Source of the DNA: an uncultured bacterium | Lineage (GTDB): Bacteria > Bacillota > Clostridia > Oscillospirales > Butyricicoccaceae | DNA length: 10,392 nucleotides | NCBI GenBank assembly: GCA_905215125.1 | Contig: CAJMOV010000045.1 | Coordinates: 1-10,392, forward strand | Direction of reading: 5' to 3' | Part shown: positions 1 to 7,351 of the stretch, piece by piece | Layout: each line of letters begins with the position of its first letter | Position numbering within the stretch: the stretch's first letter is position 1 | Program-made: the position numbers and the translations under genes | The notes under the pieces: generated by a model | The model's database searches: none | Told to the model about the DNA's origin: nothing | What the model saw: the letters and a program-made list of their open reading frames with translations, nothing else

Positions 1-1591
1 GCTGCCAGACCGTCAGCAGGGCGGCGGCGCAGTACAGAATAGTGGCAGCCAGGACGATAAAGGCAAAGCTGTGAGCCGGCTGCCGGATCTGGATGCAGAG
101 ATAGCAAACAAGGTACAGCACAAAATTGATGGCGCTGAAAAACGGATTTTTTACAGCAAGCTGTGATGTGTATGGCTGAAAGACATAATACATAAAAAGA
201 GGATGAATGGAGAAAAAGACGGACAACATCAGCAGGCAGAGCAGGAAGGGGATCATTTCACCGGCGGGAGGTATCCCGCCTGACGCCAGGCAGAGGGCGA
301 GGAAGCTCAGGCAGAAGGCCGCCGCAACGAGTACATTGAACAGAGTGATGCGTCCAAGACGGGCGGTAAAGTTGCGCAGCACAACGTCGCGCTGCCTGTA
401 CCAGCCATAGCGCAGCAGGGCGATGTCGCAGTTGTAAAACATGGCCTTGCACATACGGGTACCAATGCTGTTGCAGATAAGATACATAAAAAAGACAAAG
501 GCCGGCAGGGCCTGCGGAATTTGGACTGTCAGCGCGGCGGAAATGTCGGGCCAGATTAGGCAGGCTGCCACGCCGGCGGCCGTAGCGGCGCCCGTACAAC
601 ACAGCAGAATTTTGACCGGCCTGGCCAGCATCCTCCGGTGCCGCAGGAAAAAGAGGGCGTTGAGATATTGGAAGCCGTGTAGCCGCTCAATGGCAGGCCC
701 GGGCCGGGCCGACAGGTCAGAATCACGCAGCGCAACGTCGCGGAAGGCGTTTTTGGCGGCGTTTTGCTTGGCCGCGGCTACTGAAATGCTTTCCGCCCTG
801 CAGGTATCGCGGACAACGGCGCGCCAGCCCTGAAAATGCAGAAGGCGAAGAAGGGACACAAAGCCCAGTAAAATCAGGACGAGAGTCGTCCAGGGGGAAA
901 GCAGTACCTTGTCAAGCGGCGGAATCCAGCCGCTGAAGGTAAAAAGGGCCGCCAGCCCCATGGATAGAATAATCCAGGCAAAAACATAGGGCGCCGTCGC
1001 GGAAATGACCTTTTTTGTGTTGGTATAGATGAGCAGATGCAGCCATTCCCCGAACAGACGGACTGCGGCCAGCTCGGCTGAAAGCAGCAGCCCCGGCCAT
1101 ACCCCCTGCTCGAAAAGGAGGGAAAAGACCATCAGAGCAGGGGGAAAGGTGAGCAGCATACCCAGATGCTGCTTGCCGCTGTCGGCCAGGATGAAGTCGC
1201 GAGCGGGCATGCCCATCTGCCGAACGCAGGTGTATTTGAGCAGGGAAGTGCCCAGGCAGGAAGGCTGCAAAAAGGCGCCGGCCAGGAAAGAAAAAGCAAA
1301 CAGAAGGGCGGAAAAAAGCGGCCAGCCTTGCGGTGACAACCCCTGAGTCCCCTGGCTGAGCACAATGGGAAGGGTGCAGGCGATATACAGGTAAAGAAAT
1401 TTCCCTGCGAAGGCGTACAAGGCTTTGAGCACTACGACTGGTACGAGCAGACGGCTTTTGGCGCTTGTTGCACCATACAGGCTTTCGGGTACAGCGTTGC
1501 GGATGAGCGGGATTTTGCGCAGCCAGAAAAGAAAGCGGTTACAGCTCATAGCGGCGCCGATGCGGTAAATGTTCAGTGCAGTGCGTTTCAT
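1..1591 (-). CDS. Large polytopic membrane protein, probable ABC transporter permease (3' end cut by window edge)
   Basis: The minus strand is open from an ATG at 1591 to the left edge, 530 residues with no stop, so the C-terminus is missing. The protein begins MKRTALNIYR. It has about a dozen hydrophobic stretches, roughly at residues 48-80 (two), 91-110, 142-188, 199-219, 230-251, 327-347, 360-378, 416-437, 446-470 and 487-528. A hydrophilic segment near 252-320 separates two membrane halves. It starts 4 bp after the stop of the ATP-binding protein gene, with GAGGAG just upstream inside that gene, so the two are almost certainly co-transcribed and coupled. The inference is that it forms the transmembrane part of an ABC exporter or efflux system with that ATPase. 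I do not recognise a named family and the substrate is unknown. Membrane location is clear; the permease role rests on context. Confidence 0.8.
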   Translation of the reverse strand, partial: MKRTALNIYRIGAAMSCNRFLFWLRKIPLIRNAVPESLYGATSAKSRLLVPVVVLKALYAFAGKFLYLYIACTLPIVLSQGTQGLSPQGWPLFSALLFAFSFLAGAFLQPSCLGTSLLKYTCVRQMGMPARDFILADSGKQHLGMLLTFPPALMVFSLLFEQGVWPGLLLSAELAAVRLFGEWLHLLIYTNTKKVISATAPYVFAWIILSMGLAALFTFSGWIPPLDKVLLSPWTTLVLILLGFVSLLRLLHFQGWRAVVRDTCRAESISVAAAKQNAAKNAFRDVALRDSDLSARPGPAIERLHGFQYLNALFFLRHRRMLARPVKILLCCTGAATAAGVAACLIWPDISAALTVQIPQALPAFVFFMYLICNSIGTRMCKAMFYNCDIALLRYGWYRQRDVVLRNFTARLGRITLFNVLVAAAFCLSFLALCLASGGIPPAGEMIPFLLCLLMLSVFFSIHPLFMYYVFQPYTSQLAVKNPFFSAINFVLYLVCYLCIQIRQPAHSFAFIVLAATILYCAAALLTVWQ

Positions 1592-1595
1592 GACG

Positions 1596-2297
1596 CTACT
1601 CCTCGTCTTTCAGGATTTCGATGATGCGCGCTTCAAACTGCGGCGTGTGGATGGCGGAAGCGTCGACGCTTTCGAGCACGCCGTGGTTGAGCACGACGAT
1701 TTCGTCACACAGATCGGCGGCCAGCTGCAATATGTGGGTAGAGAAAATAATGATATGCTCCCGTTTCATTTCGCGCAGCAGCTTTTTCATTTCCAGCGCG
1801 GCGACGACGTCAAAGGAAGTCAGCGGTTCGTCCAGCAAAATAACGGGAGGGCGGGCGATGAGGAAACACAGCATCTGTATTTTGTTTTTCATGCCGTGGG
1901 AATAGTCCTTCATCAGCCGGTGGCGGTCGTCCTTGTCGATTTGCACCAGATCCAGCCATTGGTCGGCGGTGCGTTCAGGTGCGTTCGTACTGCGGGAGAT
2001 ATCAAGGAAAAAGCGGACAAACTCATACCCGGTCAGAAAATCGGGAACCACAGGGGTGGACAGCACATAGCCCACATCCCCTTCCTGAAGGGGACGCGAG
2101 CGACCGCCGTTTTGCAGCAGGGCTGTGCCTTCATCCGGGGGAAACTCGCCAGAAAGGCAGTTGAACAGAGTGGTTTTCCCTGCGCCGTTTCGGCCGAGCA
2201 AACCGTAAATATTGCCCTTCTTAAAGGTGTAGGCGGCGCCCCAAAGCACCTGCTTTTGTCCAAAGGATTTGTAGATGGAGTCAAGGATTAGCTGCAT
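1596..2297 (-). CDS. ABC transporter ATP-binding protein
   Basis: This is the nucleotide-binding subunit that would drive the adjacent membrane protein by ATP hydrolysis on the cytoplasmic face. Numbered from the ATG at 2297 (233 aa): Walker A GRNGAGKT at 35-42, a signature region written YSHGM at 132-136 in place of LSGGQ, Walker B VILLDE at 152-157 with Glu157, and the switch histidine His188 in STHIL. The usual Q-loop glutamine appears to be replaced by Ser80 in GYVLSTP. The SHGM-type signature is common in two-gene exporters of drug, bacteriocin or unknown substrate. An in-frame GTG at 2306 would add three residues, but AGGA at 2311-2308 sits about 10 nt before the ATG and abuts the GTG, so the ATG is preferred. 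The gene lies just downstream of the pot terminator with no room for its own promoter in the gap. Confidence 0.9.
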   Translation of the reverse strand: MQLILDSIYKSFGQKQVLWGAAYTFKKGNIYGLLGRNGAGKTTLFNCLSGEFPPDEGTALLQNGGRSRPLQEGDVGYVLSTPVVPDFLTGYEFVRFFLDISRSTNAPERTADQWLDLVQIDKDDRHRLMKDYSHGMKNKIQMLCFLIARPPVILLDEPLTSFDVVAALEMKKLLREMKREHIIIFSTHILQLAADLCDEIVVLNHGVLESVDASAIHTPQFEARIIEILKDEE

Positions 2298-2320
2298 GGG
2301 TTTCACATCCTAAAGTCAAT

Positions 2321-2351
2321 GAATTTAAAAAGCCGGGCTACACGCCCGGCT
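2321..2351 (-). terminator. Intrinsic terminator after potD
   Basis: Read on the minus strand, an 8-bp perfect GC-rich stem (AGCCGGGC pairing with GCCCGGCT, 2351-2344 with 2338-2331) encloses a 5-nt loop and is followed by TTTTAAATTC. This is a classic Rho-independent terminator located 8 nt after the potD stop. It should end most potABCD transcripts. The ATG of the next gene is only about 30 nt beyond the stem. Confidence 0.85.
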
Positions 2352-2358
2352 ATATGGG

Positions 2359-3408
2359 TTAATCGGCCATAATGCCCGCCCACATCTGATCGTAGGTAGA
2401 GGCGAGATCCTGCAGGTCATAGTAAACATCGCAGTTGGCCAGCACGTCGTCAGTGGGATACTGGGCCTGGGTCTCGGCGTCCAGGCTTTCATAGACCTGG
2501 GTTTGCGGGGTCAGGTAATTGATGTAGTCGCGGTTGAGAGCGGCGATCTCCTCACGGCACATGAAGTTGATGTACTCCATGGCCAGATCCTTATTGGGGG
2601 CGTCCTTCAGCACGCACATATTGTCAAACCAAATGTTGGTGCCCTCCTCCGGGATGACGTAGTGCAGATCGGGGTTGCCGTCGTCCGGATCCATAATGGT
2701 GACGGCGTCACCTGAGTAGATGACGGCCATAGCCGCTTCGCCCTGGATCATTTTGTCCTTGACCTCATCGCCGGTATAAGCGAGAACGAGCGGCTTCTGC
2801 TCGATAAGCTTATCGCGCGCCTGTTCAATTTCCGACATGTCGCGCGAGTTCATGTCAAACCCGCAGACCAGAAGGCCGACCATCATGCTGTCGCGGACGC
2901 TGTTCATCATAAACAGGTTCTTTTCATACTGGGGATCCCACAGATCGCTCCAGCTGGTGGGCGCTTCGTCCACCATGGTTTCGTTATAGACAATGCCGAC
3001 CGTACCCCACATGTAAGGCACAGAATAGACGTTGCCCGGATCAAAATTGAGATCCATGCAATAGGGATTGATGTACTGCAGATTGGGGATCTTTTCCTTG
3101 TCCAGCGGGGCGAGCATATCCTCCTTGATCATGCGCTCGATCATATAGTCGGAAGGAATGACGACATCGTACGTCGATTCGGAATTTTTGATCTTGGTAT
3201 ACATGTCTTCATTCTGCTCAAAGGTGGCGTAGACGACTTTGCAGTCGAACTCCTCCTCAAACATGTCGTTGACGCTTTCGTCAATGTAGTCACCCCAGTT
3301 GTAAACGGTCAGCGTGGGCTTGTCGGAATCACCGGCGCAGCCGCCCAGAAGAGCGACCATCATGCAAGATACGCAGAGGAAAGAGATCAGTTTTTTCAAC
3401 CCTAACAT
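2359..3408 (-). CDS. potD: Spermidine/putrescine ABC transporter substrate-binding lipoprotein PotD
   Basis: This is the extracellular lipid-anchored receptor that hands polyamines to the PotBC channel. Counting from the ATG at 3408 (349 aa, the normal PotD length), a short basic start and hydrophobic segment end in the lipobox LGGC with acceptor Cys24. Next come the family hallmarks: YNWGDYID at 36-43, SDYMIERM near 87-94, PYMWGTVGIVYN near 132-143, YSGDA at 231-235 and NIWFDNM at 259-265. The Trp and Asp of the last motif match the polyamine-contacting W-x-D of E. coli PotD. A TTG at 3411 and a TTG at 3399 are alternative starts. The AGG at 3414-3412 is too close for the first two, so the 3399 start (a typical signal peptide start LKKLISFL) cannot be excluded. 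It is the last gene of potABCD, 48 nt after potC. Confidence 0.95.
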   Translation of the reverse strand: MLGLKKLISFLCVSCMMVALLGGCAGDSDKPTLTVYNWGDYIDESVNDMFEEEFDCKVVYATFEQNEDMYTKIKNSESTYDVVIPSDYMIERMIKEDMLAPLDKEKIPNLQYINPYCMDLNFDPGNVYSVPYMWGTVGIVYNETMVDEAPTSWSDLWDPQYEKNLFMMNSVRDSMMVGLLVCGFDMNSRDMSEIEQARDKLIEQKPLVLAYTGDEVKDKMIQGEAAMAVIYSGDAVTIMDPDDGNPDLHYVIPEEGTNIWFDNMCVLKDAPNKDLAMEYINFMCREEIAALNRDYINYLTPQTQVYESLDAETQAQYPTDDVLANCDVYYDLQDLASTYDQMWAGIMAD

Positions 3409-3456
3409 CAACCTACTTTCTTAAAATAATTATTTCAATCTTACGATTGCTAAGGA

Positions 3457-4257
3457 TTAGTGGCGCGGCTTTTCGCGCTTGGCCGCGTCGCGGCCGGAAC
3501 GGATGTTGACGATGAGCAGCAGCGTCAGGACGGCCAGGAACATCAGCGTCGAAAGGGCGTTGATTTCCGGCTTGATGCCGCGCCGCGTCATGGAGTAGAT
3601 AGCGACCGACAGAGTGTTGACATCGGCGCCTGTAGTAAAGAAGGAAATGACAAAATCGTCAATCGACATAGTAAAGGCCAGGATGAAGCCGGTGACGATG
3701 CCCGGCGCGATTTCCGGCAGCATGACCTTATAAAAAGCCTGCAGCGGGGTGGCGCCCAGATCAAGGGCTGCCTCATAGGTGTGTTTGTCCAGCTGGTTGA
3801 GCTTTGGCATGACGGACAAGATGACAAAGGGAATGTTAAAGGTGATATGCGCCAGCAGAAGGGAGACAAACCCCAGCTTGAGCCCGATAAAGGTAAAGAG
3901 CAGCAAAAGGGAAATACCGGTGACAATTTCGGCGTTGAGCATAGGCAGGGAAACGATATTCATTAGCAGCCCACGCATACGCTTGCCGGCGTAAAACATG
4001 CCCAACGCGGCTGCCGTGCCGATGATGACGGCGATTAGGGAGGACAGCACGCCGAGCGACAGCGTGGTTTTGAGCGCGTCCATCAGCATGCTGTTGTCAA
4101 ACAGCTCCTGATACCATTTGAGGGAAAATCCCCCCCAGTGTCCGCGCGACTTGGATTCGTTGAAGCTGAAAACGATCAGCACAACGATGGGCGCATACAA
4201 AAACAGGAAGATGAGCACCGAATAAAGCGTGGTGAGAGGATGGCGTTTCTTTTTCAC
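3457..4257 (-). CDS. potC: Spermidine/putrescine ABC transporter permease PotC
   Basis: This is the second membrane subunit of the polyamine importer, 266 aa, matching the usual PotC size. It has six evident hydrophobic segments, the first at residues 10-32 and the last near 238-252. The cytoplasmic EAA loop that docks on the ATPase reads YEAALDLGATPLQAFYKVML. The segment SIDDFVISFF that follows is typical of PotC-type permeases. The start is GTG at 4257, overlapping the potB stop by four bases (GTGA), which indicates translational coupling. AAGGGAG lies about 9 nt upstream. The C-terminus is short and very basic (SGRDAAKREKPRH). PotB- and PotC-type permeases are related, but gene order and the SIDDF motif support PotC. 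Confidence 0.95.
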   Translation of the reverse strand: MKKKRHPLTTLYSVLIFLFLYAPIVVLIVFSFNESKSRGHWGGFSLKWYQELFDNSMLMDALKTTLSLGVLSSLIAVIIGTAAALGMFYAGKRMRGLLMNIVSLPMLNAEIVTGISLLLLFTFIGLKLGFVSLLLAHITFNIPFVILSVMPKLNQLDKHTYEAALDLGATPLQAFYKVMLPEIAPGIVTGFILAFTMSIDDFVISFFTTGADVNTLSVAIYSMTRRGIKPEINALSTLMFLAVLTLLLIVNIRSGRDAAKREKPRH

Positions 4258-5108
4258 ATCAGCACGCTCCCTTTGGTATTCTCCGACTCATACCGCCGTA
4301 TGACGTTCATGGTGATGAGGATGAGAATCATGAGGATGACCGACATAGCCGAACCGAAGCCCCAGTCGCCGACGACCTTAAACTGGTTTTCAATCAGGTC
4401 GCCGATGAGGGCGTTTTGCCCTCCGCCCAGCAAACGGGAAATAACAAAGGTGGTGACGGCCGGCATAAAAGTCATGGAAATACCCGACACCACGCCGGAC
4501 AGCGACAGGGGGAAGATGATTTTGCGGAAAACGCGGCCCCGGCTTGCTCCCAGATCCTGCGCCGCCTCGATAAGGCTTTTATCAATCTTGATGAGCACCG
4601 TGTAAATGGGCAAAATCATAAACGGCAGGAAGTTGTAGACGTTGCCCAGTACAACCGCCCACTGGGTATACATGATGTCCAGCGCCGGAATCTGGATGGC
4701 GGCCGGCAGAATGCCGTTGAACCATTCGATCATGGAATTGATAAGCCCGGTGCGCTCAAGCAGGGACATCCACGAATAGGTGCGCAGCAGAAAATTCATC
4801 CACATGGGCAGGATGAACAGAAAGGCGATGGAGCCGCGGATGCGCGTAGGCAGCTTGGAAAGGATGTAGGCCATTGGATAGCCCAGGATGAGACAGATGA
4901 TGGTGGAGACGACGGCCAGCTTGATCGATCGCCACAGCACCTTTAAATATACCGGGTCGGAAAAGTCGAAAAATCGGATGTAGTTGTCCAGCGTGAAAGC
5001 GCCGGAGCTGTCCTGAAAGCTGTAAAGGACGATGAGAAGGATGGGGGCGACAATAAAAATCAGCGCATAGACGGAAAAGGGAATGAGAACCAGCTTAGTC
5101 TTCTTCAT
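4254..5108 (-). CDS. potB: Spermidine/putrescine ABC transporter permease PotB
   Basis: This is the first membrane subunit of the polyamine importer, 284 aa, forming the channel as a heterodimer with PotC. Hydrophobic segments lie near residues 8-30, 64-85, 93-112, 150-172, 203-227 and 251-268. The EAA loop is IEAAQDLGASRGRVFRKIIF, followed by PLSLSGVVSGISMTFMPAVTTFVIS, which is characteristic of PotB-type proteins. The PMWMNFLLRTYSWM stretch is also typical. The ATG at 5108 overlaps the end of potA by 14 bases, with GAGG about 6 nt upstream. The stop overlaps the potC start. Tight overlaps show one operon with coupled translation. Confidence 0.95.
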   Translation of the reverse strand: MKKTKLVLIPFSVYALIFIVAPILLIVLYSFQDSSGAFTLDNYIRFFDFSDPVYLKVLWRSIKLAVVSTIICLILGYPMAYILSKLPTRIRGSIAFLFILPMWMNFLLRTYSWMSLLERTGLINSMIEWFNGILPAAIQIPALDIMYTQWAVVLGNVYNFLPFMILPIYTVLIKIDKSLIEAAQDLGASRGRVFRKIIFPLSLSGVVSGISMTFMPAVTTFVISRLLGGGQNALIGDLIENQFKVVGDWGFGSAMSVILMILILITMNVIRRYESENTKGSVLM

Positions 5109-6153
5109 TTTCCGCCTCGGTCTTTCTCATGATGTGGATGTCAAAGGGGGCGACGGACAAACCCACAAAAGTGCCACAAACCTCCGGGATGGTAGAATGG
5201 ACAAGCCAGACGACATCCCCGGACCGCACCGTCATTTCATAATGTACCCCCTTGAAGACGATGCTTTCCACAACGCCCTGCACCATACCGGCGTCGGGCG
5301 GGACCATCTTGAGATCCTCGGGACGGATGACAACGTCGACCGCCTCGTCTTTTTCAAAGCCGCGGTCGGTACATTCAAAGGTCCTGCCGGCAAACGTACA
5401 GACCAGATCCTCATTCATCACGCCGTCCAGGATATTGCTCTCGCCGATAAAATCAGCGACAAAGGCGTTGATAGGTTCGTTGTAAATGCCGATGGGCGTA
5501 CCGATTTGCTGGATGCGCCCATGATTCATGACGACGACAGTGTCGCTCATGGTCAGGGCCTCTTCCTGGTCATGCGTGACATAAATAAAAGTGATGCCCA
5601 GCTGGGTCTGAATCTGCTTCAGCTCAGTCTGCATCTCTTTGCGCAGCTTGAGATCGAGCGCGCCCAGCGGCTCGTCCAGCAGAAGCACACGGGGGTGGTT
5701 GACCAGCGCGCGCGCAATGGCGATACGCTGCTGTTCGCCGCCTGAAAGGGAAGTGACCTCCCGCTTTTCATACCCGGACAGGTTGACCAGCTTGAGCATT
5801 TTGGACACCGCCTCGCGGATGTCCTTTTCCGACGCTTTGCGGATGCGCAGGCCGAAGGCGATGTTTTCAAACACGTCGAGATGCGGGAAAAGCGCATAGC
5901 GCTGAAACACCGTATTGACCTGCCGCTTGTGCGGCGGCACATCGTTATAGATTTTCTCATCAAAATAGACCACACCCGCACTTGGCGTTTCAAACCCGCC
6001 TATAATGCGCAAAGTAGTGGTCTTTCCACAGCCGGACGGGCCCAGAAGGGTGACAAATTCCTTGTCCCGTACCGACAGATTGATCGATTTTAAAACCTGC
6101 TTGCCTCCATAATCCTTGTGGACATTCTCGAGGCGAATCAAGTTTTCGTTCAT
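5095..6153 (-). CDS. potA: Spermidine/putrescine ABC transporter ATP-binding protein PotA
   Basis: This is the ATPase subunit of the polyamine importer, 352 aa, acting on the cytoplasmic face of PotBC. All motifs are intact: Walker A GPSGCGKT at 38-45, Q-loop Gln84 in VFQRYALFPH, signature LSGGEQQRIAIARA at 136-149, Walker B VLLLDE at 156-161, D-loop GALD and switch His194 in VTHDQEEALTMSD. The last ~110 residues form the regulatory TOBE-like domain of this transporter class (VVIRPEDLKM near 274-283). The ATG at 6153 has AGGGGG 7 nt upstream. It is the first gene of potABCD and has a strong upstream promoter. CUT1-type sugar or iron ATPases share the fold, but the PotB/C/D neighbours settle the assignment. 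Confidence 0.96.
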   Translation of the reverse strand: MNENLIRLENVHKDYGGKQVLKSINLSVRDKEFVTLLGPSGCGKTTTLRIIGGFETPSAGVVYFDEKIYNDVPPHKRQVNTVFQRYALFPHLDVFENIAFGLRIRKASEKDIREAVSKMLKLVNLSGYEKREVTSLSGGEQQRIAIARALVNHPRVLLLDEPLGALDLKLRKEMQTELKQIQTQLGITFIYVTHDQEEALTMSDTVVVMNHGRIQQIGTPIGIYNEPINAFVADFIGESNILDGVMNEDLVCTFAGRTFECTDRGFEKDEAVDVVIRPEDLKMVPPDAGMVQGVVESIVFKGVHYEMTVRSGDVVWLVHSTIPEVCGTFVGLSVAPFDIHIMRKTEAENEED

Positions 6154-6183
6154 CTCCCAACCCCCTGCACATCAGAATGGGTC

Positions 6184-6209
6184 AAAAAATGCGGCCGTGA
6201 AGCCCGCAT
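6184..6209 (-). terminator. Terminator-like hairpin in the potA leader (possible attenuator or rluA terminator)
   Basis: On the minus strand, ATGCGG (6209-6204) pairs with CCGCAT (6194-6189) around a 9-nt loop that may close by one further C-G pair past a G-G mismatch. A T-run follows at once (6189-6184). The hairpin lies between the pot promoter and the potA ribosome binding site, starting about 9 nt after the likely transcription start. It could end read-through transcripts from the upstream pseudouridine synthase gene, attenuate pot transcripts, or both. The stem is short, so strength is uncertain. Confidence 0.5.
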
Positions 6210-6224
6210 CATTCGACAAAGTAA

Positions 6225-6252
6225 AATATAGCACAAATCACGCAAATGTCAA
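6225..6252 (-). promoter_or_regulatory. Sigma-A promoter for potABCD
   Basis: On the minus strand there is a perfect -35 box TTGACA (6252-6247), a 16-bp spacer and a -10 box TATATT (6230-6225). Reading the -10 as ATATTT gives a 17-bp spacer. Transcription should start near 6218, leaving a leader of about 65 nt before the potA ATG. The surrounding DNA is AT-rich compared with the rest of the window, as expected for a promoter. Confidence 0.8.
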
Positions 6253-6262
6253 TGATTTTTTG

Positions 6263-6283
6263 CAATTTTTCTGCGAAAAATTG
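6263..6283. repeat. Perfect inverted repeat upstream of the pot promoter
   Basis: CAATTTTT at 6263-6270 is the exact reverse complement of AAAAATTG at 6276-6283, with a 5-bp centre (CTGCG) whose outer bases also pair. It lies about 10 bp upstream of the -35 box of potA. There is no T-run after it in the direction of rluA transcription, so it is not a standard terminator. It could be a regulator-binding site or an AT-rich upstream element. No regulator is identified. Confidence 0.5.
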
Positions 6284-6316
6284 AAGCAAAACGGTTGAGC
6301 TTCTGAAAAACTCCTG

Positions 6317-7324
6317 TTATGTCCGTATTCCTCCATTTTTCTCCGCTTTTCTCGATGCGCCTGAAACGGGCAGTTTTTGGAAGAAATCCAGAAAAGGAAC
6401 CTCTTCCACTTCAAAGGCGTGGCCGGCCACCTTCAGCAGCGCCGGGCTGGGGGCGGTAAAGGGGAAGGACACTTTATATGCATAGAGCGCCTGAAAGCGG
6501 AAGGGCAGGCCTTCGTTAAGCCGGACGGTTCCGTATTTGGTATCGCCGACAAGCGGATGGCCGGCGTGAGCCATCTGGGCGCGGATCTGGTGCGTGCGCC
6601 CTGTAACAAGGGTACACTCCACAAGGGAGATATTTTCGCGCGTCTCTAGCACGCGGTAATGGGTTTCGGCCGTCAGAGCGCCGGGCTTGGGCCGGTCAAA
6701 GACAGCGACCTGCTTTTTGTCTGTATCACGGCGGAGAAAATGCCGCAGCGTCCCCGCTCGGGGGGACGGGACGCCATGCGCCAGACAGAGGTAGGTCTTG
6801 CGCACCTCATGCAGACGGATTTTTTCATTCATATCGCGAAGGGCCTCCGCCGTCTTTGCCGCAATGACGATGCCGCCTGTATTGCGGTCGATGCGGTTGC
6901 ACAGCGCTGGAGTAAAGGATTGCTCGGCGTCAGGATCCCACTCGCCGCGGGAATACAGATACGCCTTGACGTGGTTAATCAGGGTATCGGCGCCCTGGCT
7001 TTCATCCTCATGCACGACAAGCCCCGGCCTTTTGTCCAGAAGAAGGATGTGCTCATCCTCATACAAAACGGACAGGCGGGGGACGATGCGCCGCCATGCG
7101 TCATCTGCGGCTGCGGGCAGGAAAAACTCGTCGTTGATGTAAAGCTGAAGGGCGTCGCCCGCGCGCAGACGGACGTCGCCCTGGGTGCGGGCGCCGTTTA
7201 GCTTGATACGCTTGAGCCGAAAGTATTTTTGCATCAGGGAAGGGGGCAGGGCGGGCACCGCCTTGCGCAGGTATTTGTCCAGACGCTGGCCGGCGTCGTT
7301 GCGGCCGATTTTCATTTCTTTCAT
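6317..7324 (-). CDS. RluA-family 23S rRNA-type pseudouridine synthase
   Basis: It converts a uridine in structured RNA, probably 23S rRNA, to pseudouridine. The 335-aa protein has an N-terminal S4-type RNA-binding domain (about residues 5-65, RLDKYLRK...RIKLNG...G) and the RluA catalytic domain from about 85. The catalytic aspartate is Asp146 in CNRIDRNTGG, which stands where most RluA proteins have HRLDxxTSG. The GRTHQIRAQM motif is at 242-251 and is followed by HPLVGDTKYG. The substrate position cannot be read from sequence; RluC- and RluD-like roles are both possible. The chosen start is ATG 7324 (MKEMKIGRN), which has AGGA 12 nt upstream. An upstream in-frame extension to 7375 overlaps the opposing promoter and lacks conserved sequence. 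ATG 7315 is an alternative. It transcribes away from the DUF177 gene. Confidence 0.92.
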   Translation of the reverse strand: MKEMKIGRNDAGQRLDKYLRKAVPALPPSLMQKYFRLKRIKLNGARTQGDVRLRAGDALQLYINDEFFLPAAADDAWRRIVPRLSVLYEDEHILLLDKRPGLVVHEDESQGADTLINHVKAYLYSRGEWDPDAEQSFTPALCNRIDRNTGGIVIAAKTAEALRDMNEKIRLHEVRKTYLCLAHGVPSPRAGTLRHFLRRDTDKKQVAVFDRPKPGALTAETHYRVLETRENISLVECTLVTGRTHQIRAQMAHAGHPLVGDTKYGTVRLNEGLPFRFQALYAYKVSFPFTAPSPALLKVAGHAFEVEEVPFLDFFQKLPVSGASRKAEKNGGIRT

Positions 7325-7351
7325 GTAGGGTTCATTCCTTTGACATTTTCC

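Noticed and set aside
207..1365. Several short open frames on both strands in the left end
   Set aside because: They all overlap the continuous 530-codon minus-strand membrane protein frame, which has a good ribosome binding site and coherent hydrophobic segments.
1569..2291. 240-codon open frame on the plus strand opposite the ABC ATPase
   Set aside because: The minus strand carries every ABC ATPase motif; the plus-strand product resembles a reverse-complement shadow.
4416..4946. 176-codon plus-strand frame opposite potB
   Set aside because: Composition (rich in G, D, H, Q) is that expected from the antisense of a membrane protein; potB is unambiguous.
5083..5745. 220-codon plus-strand frame opposite potA
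   Set aside because: Histidine- and aspartate-rich antisense shadow of an ABC ATPase, with no ribosome binding site and no motif.
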